Part shown: positions 45,541 through 56,760 of the stretch, one piece after another | Position numbering within the stretch: position 1 is the first letter of the stretch | Layout of the letters: each line of letters starts with the position of its first letter | DNA from: Iris pallida | Taxonomy: Eukaryota; Streptophyta; Magnoliopsida; Asparagales; Iridaceae | Assembly: GCA_029216955.1 (NCBI GenBank) | Contig: JANAVB010004111.1 | Coordinates: forward strand, 1 to 64,000 | DNA length: 64,000 bases | Direction of reading: 5' to 3' | Notes under the pieces: generated by a model | What the model was told of the DNA's origin: nothing | The model's input: only the letters and a program-made list of their open reading frames with translations | The model's database searches: none | Made by a program: the position numbers and the translations under genes

Positions 45541-47112
45541 CCTCATCCAAAAGATGGGTTACGATCTAAAAAGTAACAGAAGCCTAAATTACGGCATGGG
45601 TCGACATCTTCCTCTCCGGCTCCCAACACCTAAAGGAAAGCTGCAGGACTACTATCATCGAACTCGACGGGGGGTGGGCTATGTCACGCCGCCAGCAACT
45701 CCAGAGAGTTCAAAGGCAGAAGAAGTAGAACATTCTTATTCGTCCGAAGCATCAACTTGGGATTCCGATACCAGTATCGGCTCAGTCTTCAAGAAGGCGC
45801 TATCAGTCAACATAGCATCTGCACAATCTCAAGAAGATAAAGGTGAAGACCAAACGCCAGAATTCTTCGAGGAAGAACCTTGGGCTCAACGCCTAGGAGC
45901 GCAGTGGGAGTCTCATTTTGAATTACACGAACCCCTACCGAAGACGAAGTCGAGCAGATCGACCTTGGGGATGGATCTTCTTCCAAACCCATCTTCACCA
46001 GCAAGATTCTAAAGGGACCAGACCGGGAATCTTTAATCCAACTGGCTAAAGAATCGATCAAGAGGTAGACAAACTCTCGACCAGCAGATTTATCCGTGAA
46101 GAACAACACCCGGATTGGGTGGCCAACGTCATCCCTGTCACCAAAAAGAATGGGAAGATACGGGTCTGCATTGACTTCAGAGATCTCAATGCTGCTTGTC
46201 CGAAAGACGAATTCCCGCTTTCGATCACCGATGTAATGATCAACAATACATGTGGTTTCGAATGCATATCTTTTATGGATGGGTACTCGGGCTACAACCA
46301 GATCAAAATGTTCCCCGATGACGCAAAACATGTCATTCAGGACTCCGAAGGGGGTTTTCTGCTATACAGTGATGCCCTTCGGCTTGAAGAACGCTGGTGC
46401 TATATACCAACGAGATATGAGTACCATCTTCCGTCAACATCTTCGTAAAATAGTCGAATGCTATGTTGATGATATCGCTGTCAAGAGCCGTTTCAAAGGT
46501 GATCACCTACAAGACCTAAAGACAGTCTTAGATCTCATGCGAGCGCATCAACTCAAGATGAACCCTGCTAAATCCTTCCTTGGGGTTTCTAGCACAAAGT
46601 TTTTGGGCTTCATTATCACGACGAAAGGCATTCATGTCGATCCCGAGAAAACCAAAGCCATCCTTGACGTGGACCCTCCGAAGAACCTCCGAGAACTTCG
46701 AGGCCTGCAGGGGCGTCTGGCATACATCCGAAGGTTTATAGCAAACCTTTTCGAAAAATGTCAACCCTTCACCCAGCTCATGAAAAAGGGGGTCTCCTAC
46801 GTCTGGACAGAGGAATGCCAGAAAGCTTTCGATGATATCAAGGCTTACTTGACGAGCCCGCCAGTCCTGGTGGCACCCGTCGCAGGCAAACCATTTCTCC
46901 TCTGCGTCCATGTCATGGATCATTCCCTCGGTGCTTTGCTAGCTCAGAACAGCGATACAGGCTACGAGCAAGCTATCTACTACCTCGGTATGACACTAAT
47001 CGGGACCGAACACCGGTACAACCCCGTTGAAAAGGAGTGTCTGGCTTTGGTGTTCGCCATCCAGAAGACTCGCCATTATGTCTCAGGCCAGACAATTCAT
47101 GTCATCTCCTGA
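45541..47112 (+). pseudogene. pol: Tat-2 pol, G-patch-like region, RT and gypsy RNase H
   Basis: Begins in a frame with IQKMGYDLKSNRSLNYGMGR (G-patch-like, as in Tat-1), then an acidic spacer and EEPWAQRLGAQWE. RT follows with VCIDFRDLNAACPKDEFPL, DGYSGYNQIKM, MPFGLKNAGA and ECYVDDIAVK. Frame changes lie between about 46012 and 46119 and again near 46330. RNase H has VMDHSLGALLAQ and EKECLALVFAIQK. A TGA at 47110 (CGA in the relative) ends the frame. Confidence 0.9.
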
Positions 47113-49122
47113 GTCAATCTGCTCAGGGTTCTCATGACGAAGCCAGGATCATTGAACTCCCGGCTAGCCATCTGGACGATCCTGTTGACGCCGTACAACA
47201 TGGTGTTCGTTCCACAAAAAGCCGTCAAGGGTCAAGCTCTGGCCGACTTTCTAGCCGTGCACCCCATCCCAGAGTCCTCCAGACTCTATGAAGACATCCT
47301 GGATGAGGTCCAAGAATACAATGTCACCGAAGAAAACTCTGTATGGCGGGTATTTTTTGATGGCGCTTCAAAAACAGGCCCCAAAGGTCAAATCATCGCA
47401 GGAGTGGGGGTGGTCTTAGTCTCCCCCGATCAGCTGGTCATCCAGCGTGCCTACTTCCTTTCGAAGCCGTGCTCCAATAATGTTGTTGAGTACAACACTC
47501 TTATCATGGGACTCCAGCTGGTGCAACAGCTGGGGGTGGATCATCTGGAAGCTTATGGCGACTCAAAACTCGTCGTTAATCAAATCCGAGGGCAGTACGA
47601 ATTTTGCCATGAAGATCTGGTTCCTTACCATGAAGCTTCATTGAATATTATTTCAACCTTCACTAAGTTCTTCATAGAACACGCACCTCAGCTACAAAAT
47701 CTGGAGGCTGACGCTCTAGTCGACCTCGCAGCTTCATTAGTAGCACCCCTCGGGACTCAACACTACGTCACGGTAGTCGGTCGAGACTTGGTCTGTCCCA
47801 AAAACAACCTATGCTCACAAATGACCCATGCCATGACGACAAGCGACGGTGTTAATATCCGAGACTGGAGGTTCCCATTCATCGACCTCGCTGTCTATGG
47901 AATTCTCCCAGAAGACCCGAAAGAAGCCGTCTCTGTCAGAAGACGTTCCCTTCGGTTCTATTATGATACAGCTACTAAAACGCTGTACCGACGTTCCTTT
48001 GATGGACTTCTTCTTCGATGTCTATCCAATGAAGAAGCAGCCGAAGCCCTTCGGAAAGCTTATGACAGAACTTGCGGGGCTCATCAACCTGGGCCTAAGT
48101 TGCAGGATCGACTGCGATGTATGGGTTACTACTGGCCAACCATGGCAGCTGACACCGTCGACTATGCTAAAAAGTGCCATGCTTGCCAGCTTTATGCCGA
48201 CTTCATCCATACACCATCTGAACTACTATATCCTACGGTCGCCTCCTGGCCCTTTGAAGATTAGGGCATGGACATTGTAGGACCGATCACCCCTCCATCA
48301 TCGAGGGGACACCGCTTCATCCTAGCTATCACTGACTACTTCACCAAATGGGCAGAAGCAGTTCCATTGGCGAAAGTAAAAAGCTCTAGGGTGATCAGCT
48401 TCATCAAGCACCCTGTCATATACCGTTTCGGGGTACCTCGAAGGATTATCCACGATAATGGTCCTCAGTTCATCAGCCATGTTTTCAGCAGATTCTGTGA
48501 CAAGAACCGTATTCAGAACGTGGCATCAACCGCCTACAATCCAGCAGCAAACGGATTGGCCGAGGCTTTTAACAAGACTATCGTCAGGCTACTCAAAAAT
48601 GTCGTCTCATCCAACAAACACGACTGGGACGAAAAGCTCGACGAATGCCTTTGGGCCTACCGTACAACGGTACGGACTCCGACGGGCAACATACCATTCT
48701 CCTTAGTCTACGGGAGCAAAGCGGTACTGCCTCTCGAGATTCAGATACCCTCACTCCATGTAGCGATCATAAATCAAATAATAGAAGAAGATAATCAACG
48801 TTACCGTCTGCGAGAATTGGAGGCACTTGACGAAAAGCGTCTCCTAGCTCAACAGTGCATCGAACTCTATAAAGCCCGTATATCACAGGCTTTCAACAAG
48901 AAGGTCAAGCAGAGGACTTTCCAAGTAGGCGACCTGGTTCTGGCAGTCAGGAGGCCGATGGTGTTGACTCACAAAACACTAGGAAAGTTCGAGCCCAAAT
49001 GGGAGGGACCTTTCATCATAGAGACGGTATACTCAAACGGTGCTTACCGCCTCGCCCGATCAAACGGGGACTTTTTCATGATGCCCATCAACGACAAGTT
49101 CCTAAAGAAGTACTACTCTTGA
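47113..49122 (+). pseudogene. pol: Tat-2 pol, aRNH and integrase
   Basis: The frame continues with aRNH (VFFDGASKTGPKG, VVEYNTLIMGLQ, EAYGDSKLVVNQ, LEADALVDLA). The integrase zinc finger follows (CGAHQPGPKL...CHACQ), then the core (GMDIVGPITPP, HDNGPQFISH, NGLAEAFNKT) and the basic C-terminal domain ending LKKYYS. One TAG at 48262-48264 replaces the Trp before GMD. All catalytic acids are present, so this is the better preserved part of the element. Confidence 0.92.
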
Positions 49123-49259
49123 CATATGTACTTCTACCTCTACCTAGAAAGGGAGTCAGTGGACCTGATCATCAGAGCTCACATACACATCCCTTTCACA
49201 AAAATCTTATGCTTTCGGAACCCAGTTGTTCCATTGCATTCTCTCCAGTAGAAGGACAA

Positions 49260-49560
49260 CCACGTCCACATTACCTCTGAGTTGCTCCTCTACACCCTAC
49301 AAAGCGGAATCTTACACTCCGTAAGACTATGCTACCCATCATGTTTAACACGTCCACATTACCTCTGAGTAAACATCCCGTACAGACAACCCCTGTGTTG
49401 CCGTACATCGATCGCAGAACTTCCATGTCCAAAATTACCTCTGAGTAGTTCCGCGTATCTCCCCAGAGTCACTCCTACCACGTTCATAACACCTCTGAGT
49501 AGGAAGATACCGACATTTGAACCCCATATTTGCCACGTCCACATTGCCTCTGAGCAAACA
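49260..49560 (+). repeat. Post-pol sense repeats, Tat-2 (five units)
   Basis: Units at 49260, 49349, 49423, 49479 and 49533 with consensus CACGTCCACATTACCTCTGA followed by GTA, spacing 54-89 bp, 140-440 bp after the pol stop. Tat-1 has the same motif in the same orientation after its pol. Not coding: the frames change and stops occur. Confidence 0.85.
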
Positions 49561-49748
49561 TGTCGGTTCTCTCAAACTTATTATCTGTACCTAACAACCA
49601 AGGTGCGCAAAAGATAATAGGTCCACACGAATCACAGGTTCATGACAACAAAAGATGAACACACCACAAAATTCTTTATTTTTTATCTAAAAAGTAAAGG
49701 ATTACAATCCCAGCATATAACAAAAAAAGGAGAGAAGACTACAAATCC

Positions 49749-50545
49749 CTAGGCATCATTGGGATTGGCGGACTGCTCTTCGATCTGACGCCTCAAGTCT
49801 GCAGCACGGGTCTCTGCAGTCGCCAGGACCCGGCGTTCAGCTTCCTGCCGCATCATCTCCACAGCCTCGGGAGCAGTATCGTTCTCATGCTTGGCATCCA
49901 ACTCCTGCCGTTGGTGAGTGAGAGAAAGAATAGGTGAGTAACAACTGCCTCTTTCTCCTTGGATGAGATGTGCTCAGTCTGGACCCGCTCAAGATCTAAC
50001 ATAAGTTGGGCCCTCTGGTCTTCTAAGAGGCGAATCCTGGCAGTAACCTCCGCTATACCTGCCTCCAATGAGGTCTGCAGCTCCACCTGCTCCTGTATGG
50101 ATTGAGACAGTCTCTCTGCTATAGCCTCAGCAGCGGCCACCTCGCCGTCCCAGATGGCCACCGTGGCCTGATAAGATGACTCAACCTCAGCTATCAACTT
50201 CTTCTGTTCTTCTTCTATCAGAGTAAAAAGTCATTCCGCTGGATACTCTGCAGTTCAGAAAGACGCTGGTCGAGCTCAACTACCGACTCCTCCAGAATTA
50301 CAGCCATGTGATCGTGGCTACGGTGCAAACATATCAAACCAATGAAAGAGAGCGCCATGGCTTTCGCCGTCACAAAACTCCTATTTGCATTCAACACCGT
50401 TGATACGCCCTTCTACAGCATCTTGTACACTGATTCAACAACAAACTGAACGTACTCATCTGTATCAGCCAGCACTTGAGGCGTCATGGCAGGAGTTGCA
50501 GGAGGTAATGTGATAGACGGCGGGCTTGAAGAAGACCCACCGACT
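49749..50545 (-). pseudogene. Tat-2 antisense gene, C-terminal part (coiled coil)
   Basis: Minus-strand frame from the CACTA insertion point to a TAG stop at 49749, with AATAAA on the minus strand at about 49673. It is rich in Ala/Glu/Gln/Arg heptads (EAIAERLSQSIQEQVELQTS, RIRLLEDQRAQLMLDLE, RRVLATAETRAADLRRQIEE), so a coiled coil is likely. A TAG near 50416 and a frame change near 50225 and 49920 break it. It continues the gene seen at 59731-63477 on the other side of the CACTA. Function unknown. Confidence 0.65.
50543..50545. repeat. CACTA target-site duplication ACT (left)
   Basis: ACT directly before CACTACC; the same ACT follows the right terminus at 59731-59733. Three-base duplications are diagnostic for CACTA elements. 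Confidence 0.85.
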
Positions 50546-50850
50546 CACTACCAAAATAAGTCATAATGGCGACGAAATTAGCGACTCCAGATAAATACGT
50601 CACTAAGTTTTGTGTTTTTAGCGACGTTTTATATATACGTCGCTGAACGTTACTATCAGCGATGTTTGAGCGACAGTTAGCGACACGATTTATGTTTTGG
50701 ACAACTGATGTCGCATTCTAGTCGCAAAACGTCACTATTTTTTTTATTCAGCAACGTTTAGCGACGATACCTTTACGACGTCGCCAGGTTTTAATAAATA
50801 GCGACGGTTAGCGACGTCTTTAAATGACGTCGCTAAAACATTTCATATAG
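50546..50850 (+). repeat. CACTA left terminal and subterminal repeat region
   Basis: TIR followed by repeated TTAGCGACG/ACGTCGC motifs in both orientations. Such arrays are the presumed transposase-binding sites in CACTA elements. Confidence 0.85.
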
Positions 50851-51212
50851 GGTTCTGGCCCGATCGATTTTTTATTTTTTCACCCAAAATTTTCTAATCT
50901 CCCGCTCGCGGCGACCCCCTGCCCGACGACCCCATTCCTCCGACGACTCACTCCCTCCGACGACCACCCGACCAGTCTCCTCCGCCGCTGCTCCAGCCCC
51001 GGCAACCCCGACCCAACCCCAACGCTGTGTCGGTAAACCCTAACCCTATCTCCCTTTTTCTGATGCGACACAGACACGACTAGACCCGACCAGACCTAAC
51101 CCTTTGACACTTTGATACTTTGATATTTTGACTTATGTCAGAGCTAATCGTCGAGCTTGGGTCCCCATAGACCTATGCATCAATTGGGGGTTCGAATACC
51201 AGAGCTCATGTC

Positions 51213-51893
51213 TAGGGCTGCAAATGAGACAAGCCGTTTGCGAGCTGCTCGAAGCTCGGCTCGATAAAAGCTCGTTTGAGCTCGGTTCGTTTAGTAAACA
51301 AGCCGAGCTCAAGCTTCGTTTTCGAGCTCGTTTAATAAATGAGCCAAGCTCAAGCTTAGAAGTACTCGGCTCGTTCGAGCTCGCAAGCTGACTCGTTTAT
51401 GAGCTTGCGAGCTGGGTCGTTTAGAAGCTCGTTTAGGAGCTTGTTTAGAAGCTCGTTTGTTTGTTGAATTCTAATTTTATGTATGTTTGTATAATGATAT
51501 GGTTGTGTGCTTTATATATTTATATGTCCTTAATAATTGATATGAAGGAACTTTTTTAATTAAATTTTTATAAATAAATTGTTAAATTACAGGTACTTGA
51601 ATTCAAGCGTAACTAGGTTGAAATCGAGCTCATTAAGCTTTAAATAAAGGTGAACAAGCTTGAAATCAAGCTTAATGAGCTTGATATGAGCTTATCGAGC
51701 TTGTTTATCAAGCTTGCTTATCAAGCCAAGCTCGAGCTCAAACCAAGCCAAGCTCAAGCTTAATATAAACAAGCTCAAGCTCTAAAATAAAAAATTTATC
51801 AAGCTTGAGCTCGAGCTCGAACTCGATTAATTCTAGTCAAGCCAAGCTCAAGCTTACAAAAGCTTGGCTCGGCTTGGCTCGTTTGCAGCCCTA
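51213..51893 (+). mobile_element. hAT-like nonautonomous element, 681 bp, nested in the CACTA
   Basis: Terminal inverted repeats TAGGGCTGCAAATGAGACAA and, at the right end reversed, TAGGGCTGCAAACGAGCCAA. A perfect 8 bp duplication CTCATGTC lies at 51205-51212 and 51894-51901. The interior is full of GAGCTCG/AAGCTTGAGCTCG motifs in both orientations and can fold on itself. No transposase. The 8 bp duplication points to hAT. Confidence 0.9.
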
Positions 51894-52926
51894 CTCATGT
51901 CCCTAGCTAAGGTATTGTTACAAGTGTAAGGTTTAGGTGTTAAGTAATTATTCAGTCCCTTAAATAGCAGCCATCACATGTTCATTACTACTGTGCAGTC
52001 CACTCCTATGGTTGTAACAATTTCTATTGATGTTAGTATCAGTCGAAGGAAGAGGAATGGCTCAGGTTAGAAGTGGGTATTGGTTTAGCCCGGTCCTGTA
52101 CTGCCTATGAGGACAATCCCTGTCACAATTGGGTATCAATCCACTTACATGAATCTGTCCTGCATACCATAGAGCATATTATGTTTCAGTCCACCCTAGG
52201 TATGTGTTCAGCCCATATAACCATGTTGCAGTCCATCTCATTAGAGTTCAGTCCATGGGTACACATGAACAGGTAAGTGGAATACAGAACATATATATTT
52301 ATGTATAACATTTAACATTATCAGTTGTAATTAGGAACGATTTGCACATTAAGAAGTTTTTCCTTCTACAAACTACCCAGTTGACAAGGTGGTAACCCTG
52401 CCAATTTTTCCTCCAATTTGTACATTATGACTTATGTCAAGCTCGAAATGACTTGACCAAGTTTGGTAAGGTATTGACCCAGTTGTCCTAGTATGACCTA
52501 GAAATGACTTGGAGACCTAGAATTGACCTAGTATATCATTTTTATGATTCCAAAACACCAATTGACATTAATATTCTATATTTAGGTCTTCGATGTACCG
52601 TATCGGATATTGTTGACATTTTATACTACCAAAATAAGTCAAATCAACGACGAAATAAGTCAATCCTAGAGTGTATAGAGTGAGCCTCCCTACTTCCTTC
52701 CTTCTCATTCGGGTCATTCAGTCGACTATTCCGCATCATAGGATATCTACCTCAACCTCACCCTAGAGAAGTGTGGAAATATTAATGTTAACCAAGGTTC
52801 ACAGTAAAGAGAGGGAAAGAAACTACATAGGATACATCATATCTATTACCACTTGTTGTATCATGATTACTTTTACAAGTGTTTAAACGATGTGCATATG
52901 TATCTATCTTACAGAATTATCTTCAA
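51894..52926 (+). other. CACTA 5' noncoding region with an internal TIR-like copy
   Basis: No coding sequence. At 52624 TACTACCAAAATAAGTCAAA repeats the CACTA terminal sequence, followed by CGACGAAATAAGTC. Several TTCAGTCCA-like motifs occur at 51950-52260. The region precedes the transposase start. Confidence 0.6.
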
Positions 52927-55900
52927 ATGGATATGGAGCTGAATTACTATCTGTGGAATCGTTCGTGGATGTACAACCGTCATCCTGATGACATGTGCGG
53001 TGTGCGGGATGAATTCATAGAGGGTGTACACCAGTTCCTGCAGTTTGCCAAGGCGTTCCCTCAGTACATGGACGGTACCAAAATTAAGTGTCCGTGTGTA
53101 AGATGTCGCAACTTGAAATATCATCCAGAAGTGGATGTCACGTATCATTTATACTCGAAGGATTTCACGCCGAATTACTATCAGTAGAGCGAGCACGGAG
53201 AACTTGTATCTTTAGCATCGAAGTACGAGCCTTATGTGGATGTCCACAACAACGCTCCTTACGACGATGGGTTGGTGAACATGGTTTTTGACGCGGCCGG
53301 GCCTAGTTTCGATCCGGATGATCATGATGCACCTGAGGAGGCACCGAACCCCGATGCTGTACAGTTTATGGAGTTGCTGAAGAATGCAAGGACTCCATTA
53401 TATCCTGGTTGTGAGGATCATTCACCGTTGGAGGTGGTTACAAGATTGTTGAGCATCAAGTCCGAGTTTAACATATCGCAAGATTGCTACAACCGTCTTA
53501 TGGAGTTGCTTATAGAAATATTGTCTGAGGGTGCAAAGTTGCCTAAAGACTTCTACCGGTCTAAGAGGATGGTTAGATCACTCTGGATAGGATACAAAAA
53601 AAATCGATGCCTGTCGCAACGGGTGCATATTGTACTACAAAGACGACAAGGATGAAGACGCCTGCAGATTTTGTGGTGTCGATCGCTACAAGGCATGTGG
53701 TAGAGGAAAGTCTGTCGGTGCCAGGAAGCCTACCTCTTCGATGCACTACTTGCCGTTGATGCCCGCGGTTGCAGCGGTTGTTTATGGTGAAAGAAACTGC
53801 AGAAAACACGAGTTGGCATAAGCGGGAACATACCGAAGGAGTGTTGGATCACCATCTGATGGAGAAACATGGAAGCACTTTGATCGAGAGTATCCAGATT
53901 TTGCTTCTGATCCGCGTAATGTCAGATTGGGTCTCTGCTCCGACAGTTTTACCCCACTCGGACTTTCGGGATCCCAGTATTCGTGTTGGCCTGTGATCGT
54001 CACCCCGTACAATCTACCGCCTTGGATGTGCATGAAGACTCCGAATATGTTCCTTACCGTTATTATCCCAGGTCCGAACAATTCGAAAAGGAACATCGAT
54101 GTGTATTTACAGCCATTGATTGATGAGTTGAATCAGCTGTGGGAAGTAGGTTCCAACACGTACGATGTATCTAGAAAACAAAATTTCCAGATGCGGACAG
54201 CACTTAGTGGACCATCAACGACTTTCCAGCCTATGGAATGTTATCTGGATGGAGCACACATGGTCGTCTTTCATGTCCATATTGCATGGACAACACTATG
54301 GCTTTCTGTTTGAAACACGGAGGCAAATCGTGCTTCTTCGATTGTCATCGATAATTCCTGCCGAAGGATCATCCGTACCGGAGGAACATGAATGCTTTTC
54401 GTGCTGGCGTTGTGGAGAAGGCTAATCCCCCGCCAAGGTGGCCCGGATACACGATATGGGAAGAGGTAAAAGATTTACCAAGAGCTATTGAGCAGCCTGC
54501 TACGGGCTACAAGTGTGACGGATTTGGTCGCACTCATAACTGGACGAAGAGGAGTATATTCTGGGATCTTCCATATTGAGCACCAATCTGATTAGACATA
54601 ACCTTGATGTCATTCATATCGAGAAGAATGTGTTTGACAACATAATTAATACTGTAATGGACGTAAAAGGGAAGACGAAAGACAATCCAAAGGCTAGATT
54701 GGACTTGGAAGAAATATGTAGATGTCCTGTATTGGATTTGATAGAGGACGGGAATGGGAAGTTGAAGCAGCCTAGGACAATTTTCTCTCACTAGAGAAGG
54801 AGGATAAGTGAGGCTTTGTAGGTAGATTCAAGGTCTGAAATTTCCAGATGGGTATGGTTCGAACTTGAGAAGATGCGTCGACCTCAAGGAGAACAAACTG
54901 ACAGGTATGAAGAGCCATGATTGTCACGTATTCATGGAGCGGTTAATTTCGATTGTATTTTAGGAATTCTTACCGCAGCAGTTTGGGATCCATTGACGGA
55001 GCTTAGCATATTCTTCAGGGACCTTTATTCTAAGAAATTGTTCGTTGATCGTCTAGAAAAGCAAGAGAAGGACATTGCGGTAACACTGTGCAAGCTAGAG
55101 AGGGTGTTCCCTCCTGGATTCTTCGACTCTATGGAGCATTTGCCGATTCATTTTTCCTATGAGGCACGTGTTGGTAGACCCGTCGAATATCGATGGATGT
55201 ACCCGTTCGAGCGACATTTGAATCACCTAAAAAGAAAGGTGAAAAATAAGGCTCGGGTCGAGGGTTCTATTTGTGAAGCCTATATTCTCGAGGAGATTAC
55301 AAATTTCTCTCCTATTTCAAAACTCATGTTGCTACGAATAGAACGAGGGCTCCGAGAAACGACGGATATCAAGAGTTTAATGACAGAATACTGAAAGTAT
55401 TCAATACGTCCGGAAAGCCTTCGAGGAAAATAAAGAAGAGATATTTGAATGACGAAGAGCTAAGGGCTGCTCAGTTGTATGTATTACTCAATTGCGACGA
55501 GGATAAAGTAGAAGCTAGAGGGGTAAGTAACTCAGGATGATGAGTTTACGTTATCTCAATGTAATAGTATAAGCTAATATTATTGTACTAATCGGTGGTT
55601 GCTTCGTTGTTTTCCAGCACATATAATGAGTTGAGGCTGGTTAGACCCTACCAAACAGACGAAGCATTAGAACAAGAAATAAGACGTCATTTTCCTTTTT
55701 GGTTGAGCGAATATGTAAGTAGCTCGATAATTACTGGCCTCTTCTAATGCAACTGCGCAATAAATAACTTATTATCGCTTCTTTGATATTCAGGTCGATC
55801 GTCTAATTTCACCCGAGATTGAATTAATTAGAACTCTTGCCAATGGACCAATTACTTTTGTTAAATATGGCCAAGTTACTGTGTCAATAGCTTTCGGTTC

Positions 55901-56513
55901 AAGTCGACAAATGGTCCGATCAGAGACAGCTTTCTGGATCTTGATTCCACGAAAAATAGTTGTTTGTGTATCAAGTCTTCGAACTACAAAGACGTCGATC
56001 CAGGAAATAATTTCTTTGGCATCTTGCAAGATTATAGAGTTGTCATATAATAATGGCAGAGAACCTGCAAAGATCGTGTTGTTCAAGTGTGAATGGTTCG
56101 ATCCGATTGAAAATCAAGGTTAGAAAATTGACAAGCATGGTCTTGTGGATATAAACTACAAGCGTAGATATCAAGGCTACGAACCGTTTGTCCTAGCAAC
56201 TCAGGCTCAGCTCATGTACTTCACAGCTTATCCGAGACGGGGAGCAACGAAGTCTGACTGGTGGGCAGTATGCAAGACTAAAGCTAGAGATACTTTTGAT
56301 GTTGATGAAAAAGCTTACCAGGAGGACGAGCTACCTCTTGTAACCAATATTGTCGATGTGGACTCCACGGAAGTTACGCATTACACGACACATAATACAG
56401 AAGATGTAGAATTATCCGAAGAGGAAGACGAAGCCGACGAAGGCGAAGATGAAAGTGAAGATGAGGAGGAAGAGGAAGATAAGGTCGAGGAAGACGAACA
56501 AGATGATTACTGA
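52927..56513 (+). pseudogene. CACTA transposase (TNPD-like) region, degenerate
   Basis: In order: a transposase-associated N-terminal domain (RSWMYNRHPDDMCGVRDEFI, CPCVRCRNLKYH); a Transposase_21-type core (LGLCSDSFTPLG, WPVIVTPYNLPPWMCMK, FLTVIIPGPNNSKRNIDVYL); RRNMNAFRAG; a conserved HNLDVIHIEKNVFDNIINTV block; a DUF4218-like domain at 54921-55394 (ERVFPPGFFDSMEHLPIHF); a DUF4216-like domain at about 55800-56120 (VLFKCEWFDP); and a very acidic tail ending at 56513. In-frame stops (53185, 54577) and frameshifts (homopolymer near 53598, near 53790, 54310) show it is inactive. Introns are likely near 55490-55800. Confidence 0.9.
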
Positions 56514-56632
56514 AGATGATTGAGAGAGATATACTTATCTGTACTTAGATGTTTCTTCTAGAATATATTCTGGACTTAGATGTTTATTGTAGAATATATC
56601 ATAATATGTTGTCTTGGTTATTATCTTGTCTT

Positions 56633-56745
56633 TGTTGTACTTTCATATTTCTAGTCTCTATTATTTGTTATACTTTCATATTTCTAGTCTCTATTATTTG
56701 TTGTACTTTTATATTTCTAGTCTCTATTATTTGTTGTATTATCAT
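56633..56745 (+). repeat. Short tandem repeat between the CACTA genes
   Basis: Three to four copies of a roughly 36 bp unit containing TTTCTAGTCTCTATTATTTG and a TGTTGTACTTT(C/T)ATA block. Noncoding. Confidence 0.9.
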
Positions 56746-56760
56746 ATGCTGTTATCAGGT

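Noticed and set aside
45541..49122. Pararetrovirus (caulimovirid-like) integration instead of a retrotransposon
   Set aside because: LTRs, PBS, polypurine tract, target duplications (Tat-1), integrase and aRNH are present, and no movement or coat protein signature is seen.
53573..54096. Minus-strand ORFs across the CACTA transposase
   Set aside because: Shadows of the plus-strand coding sequence, which has clear transposase motifs.
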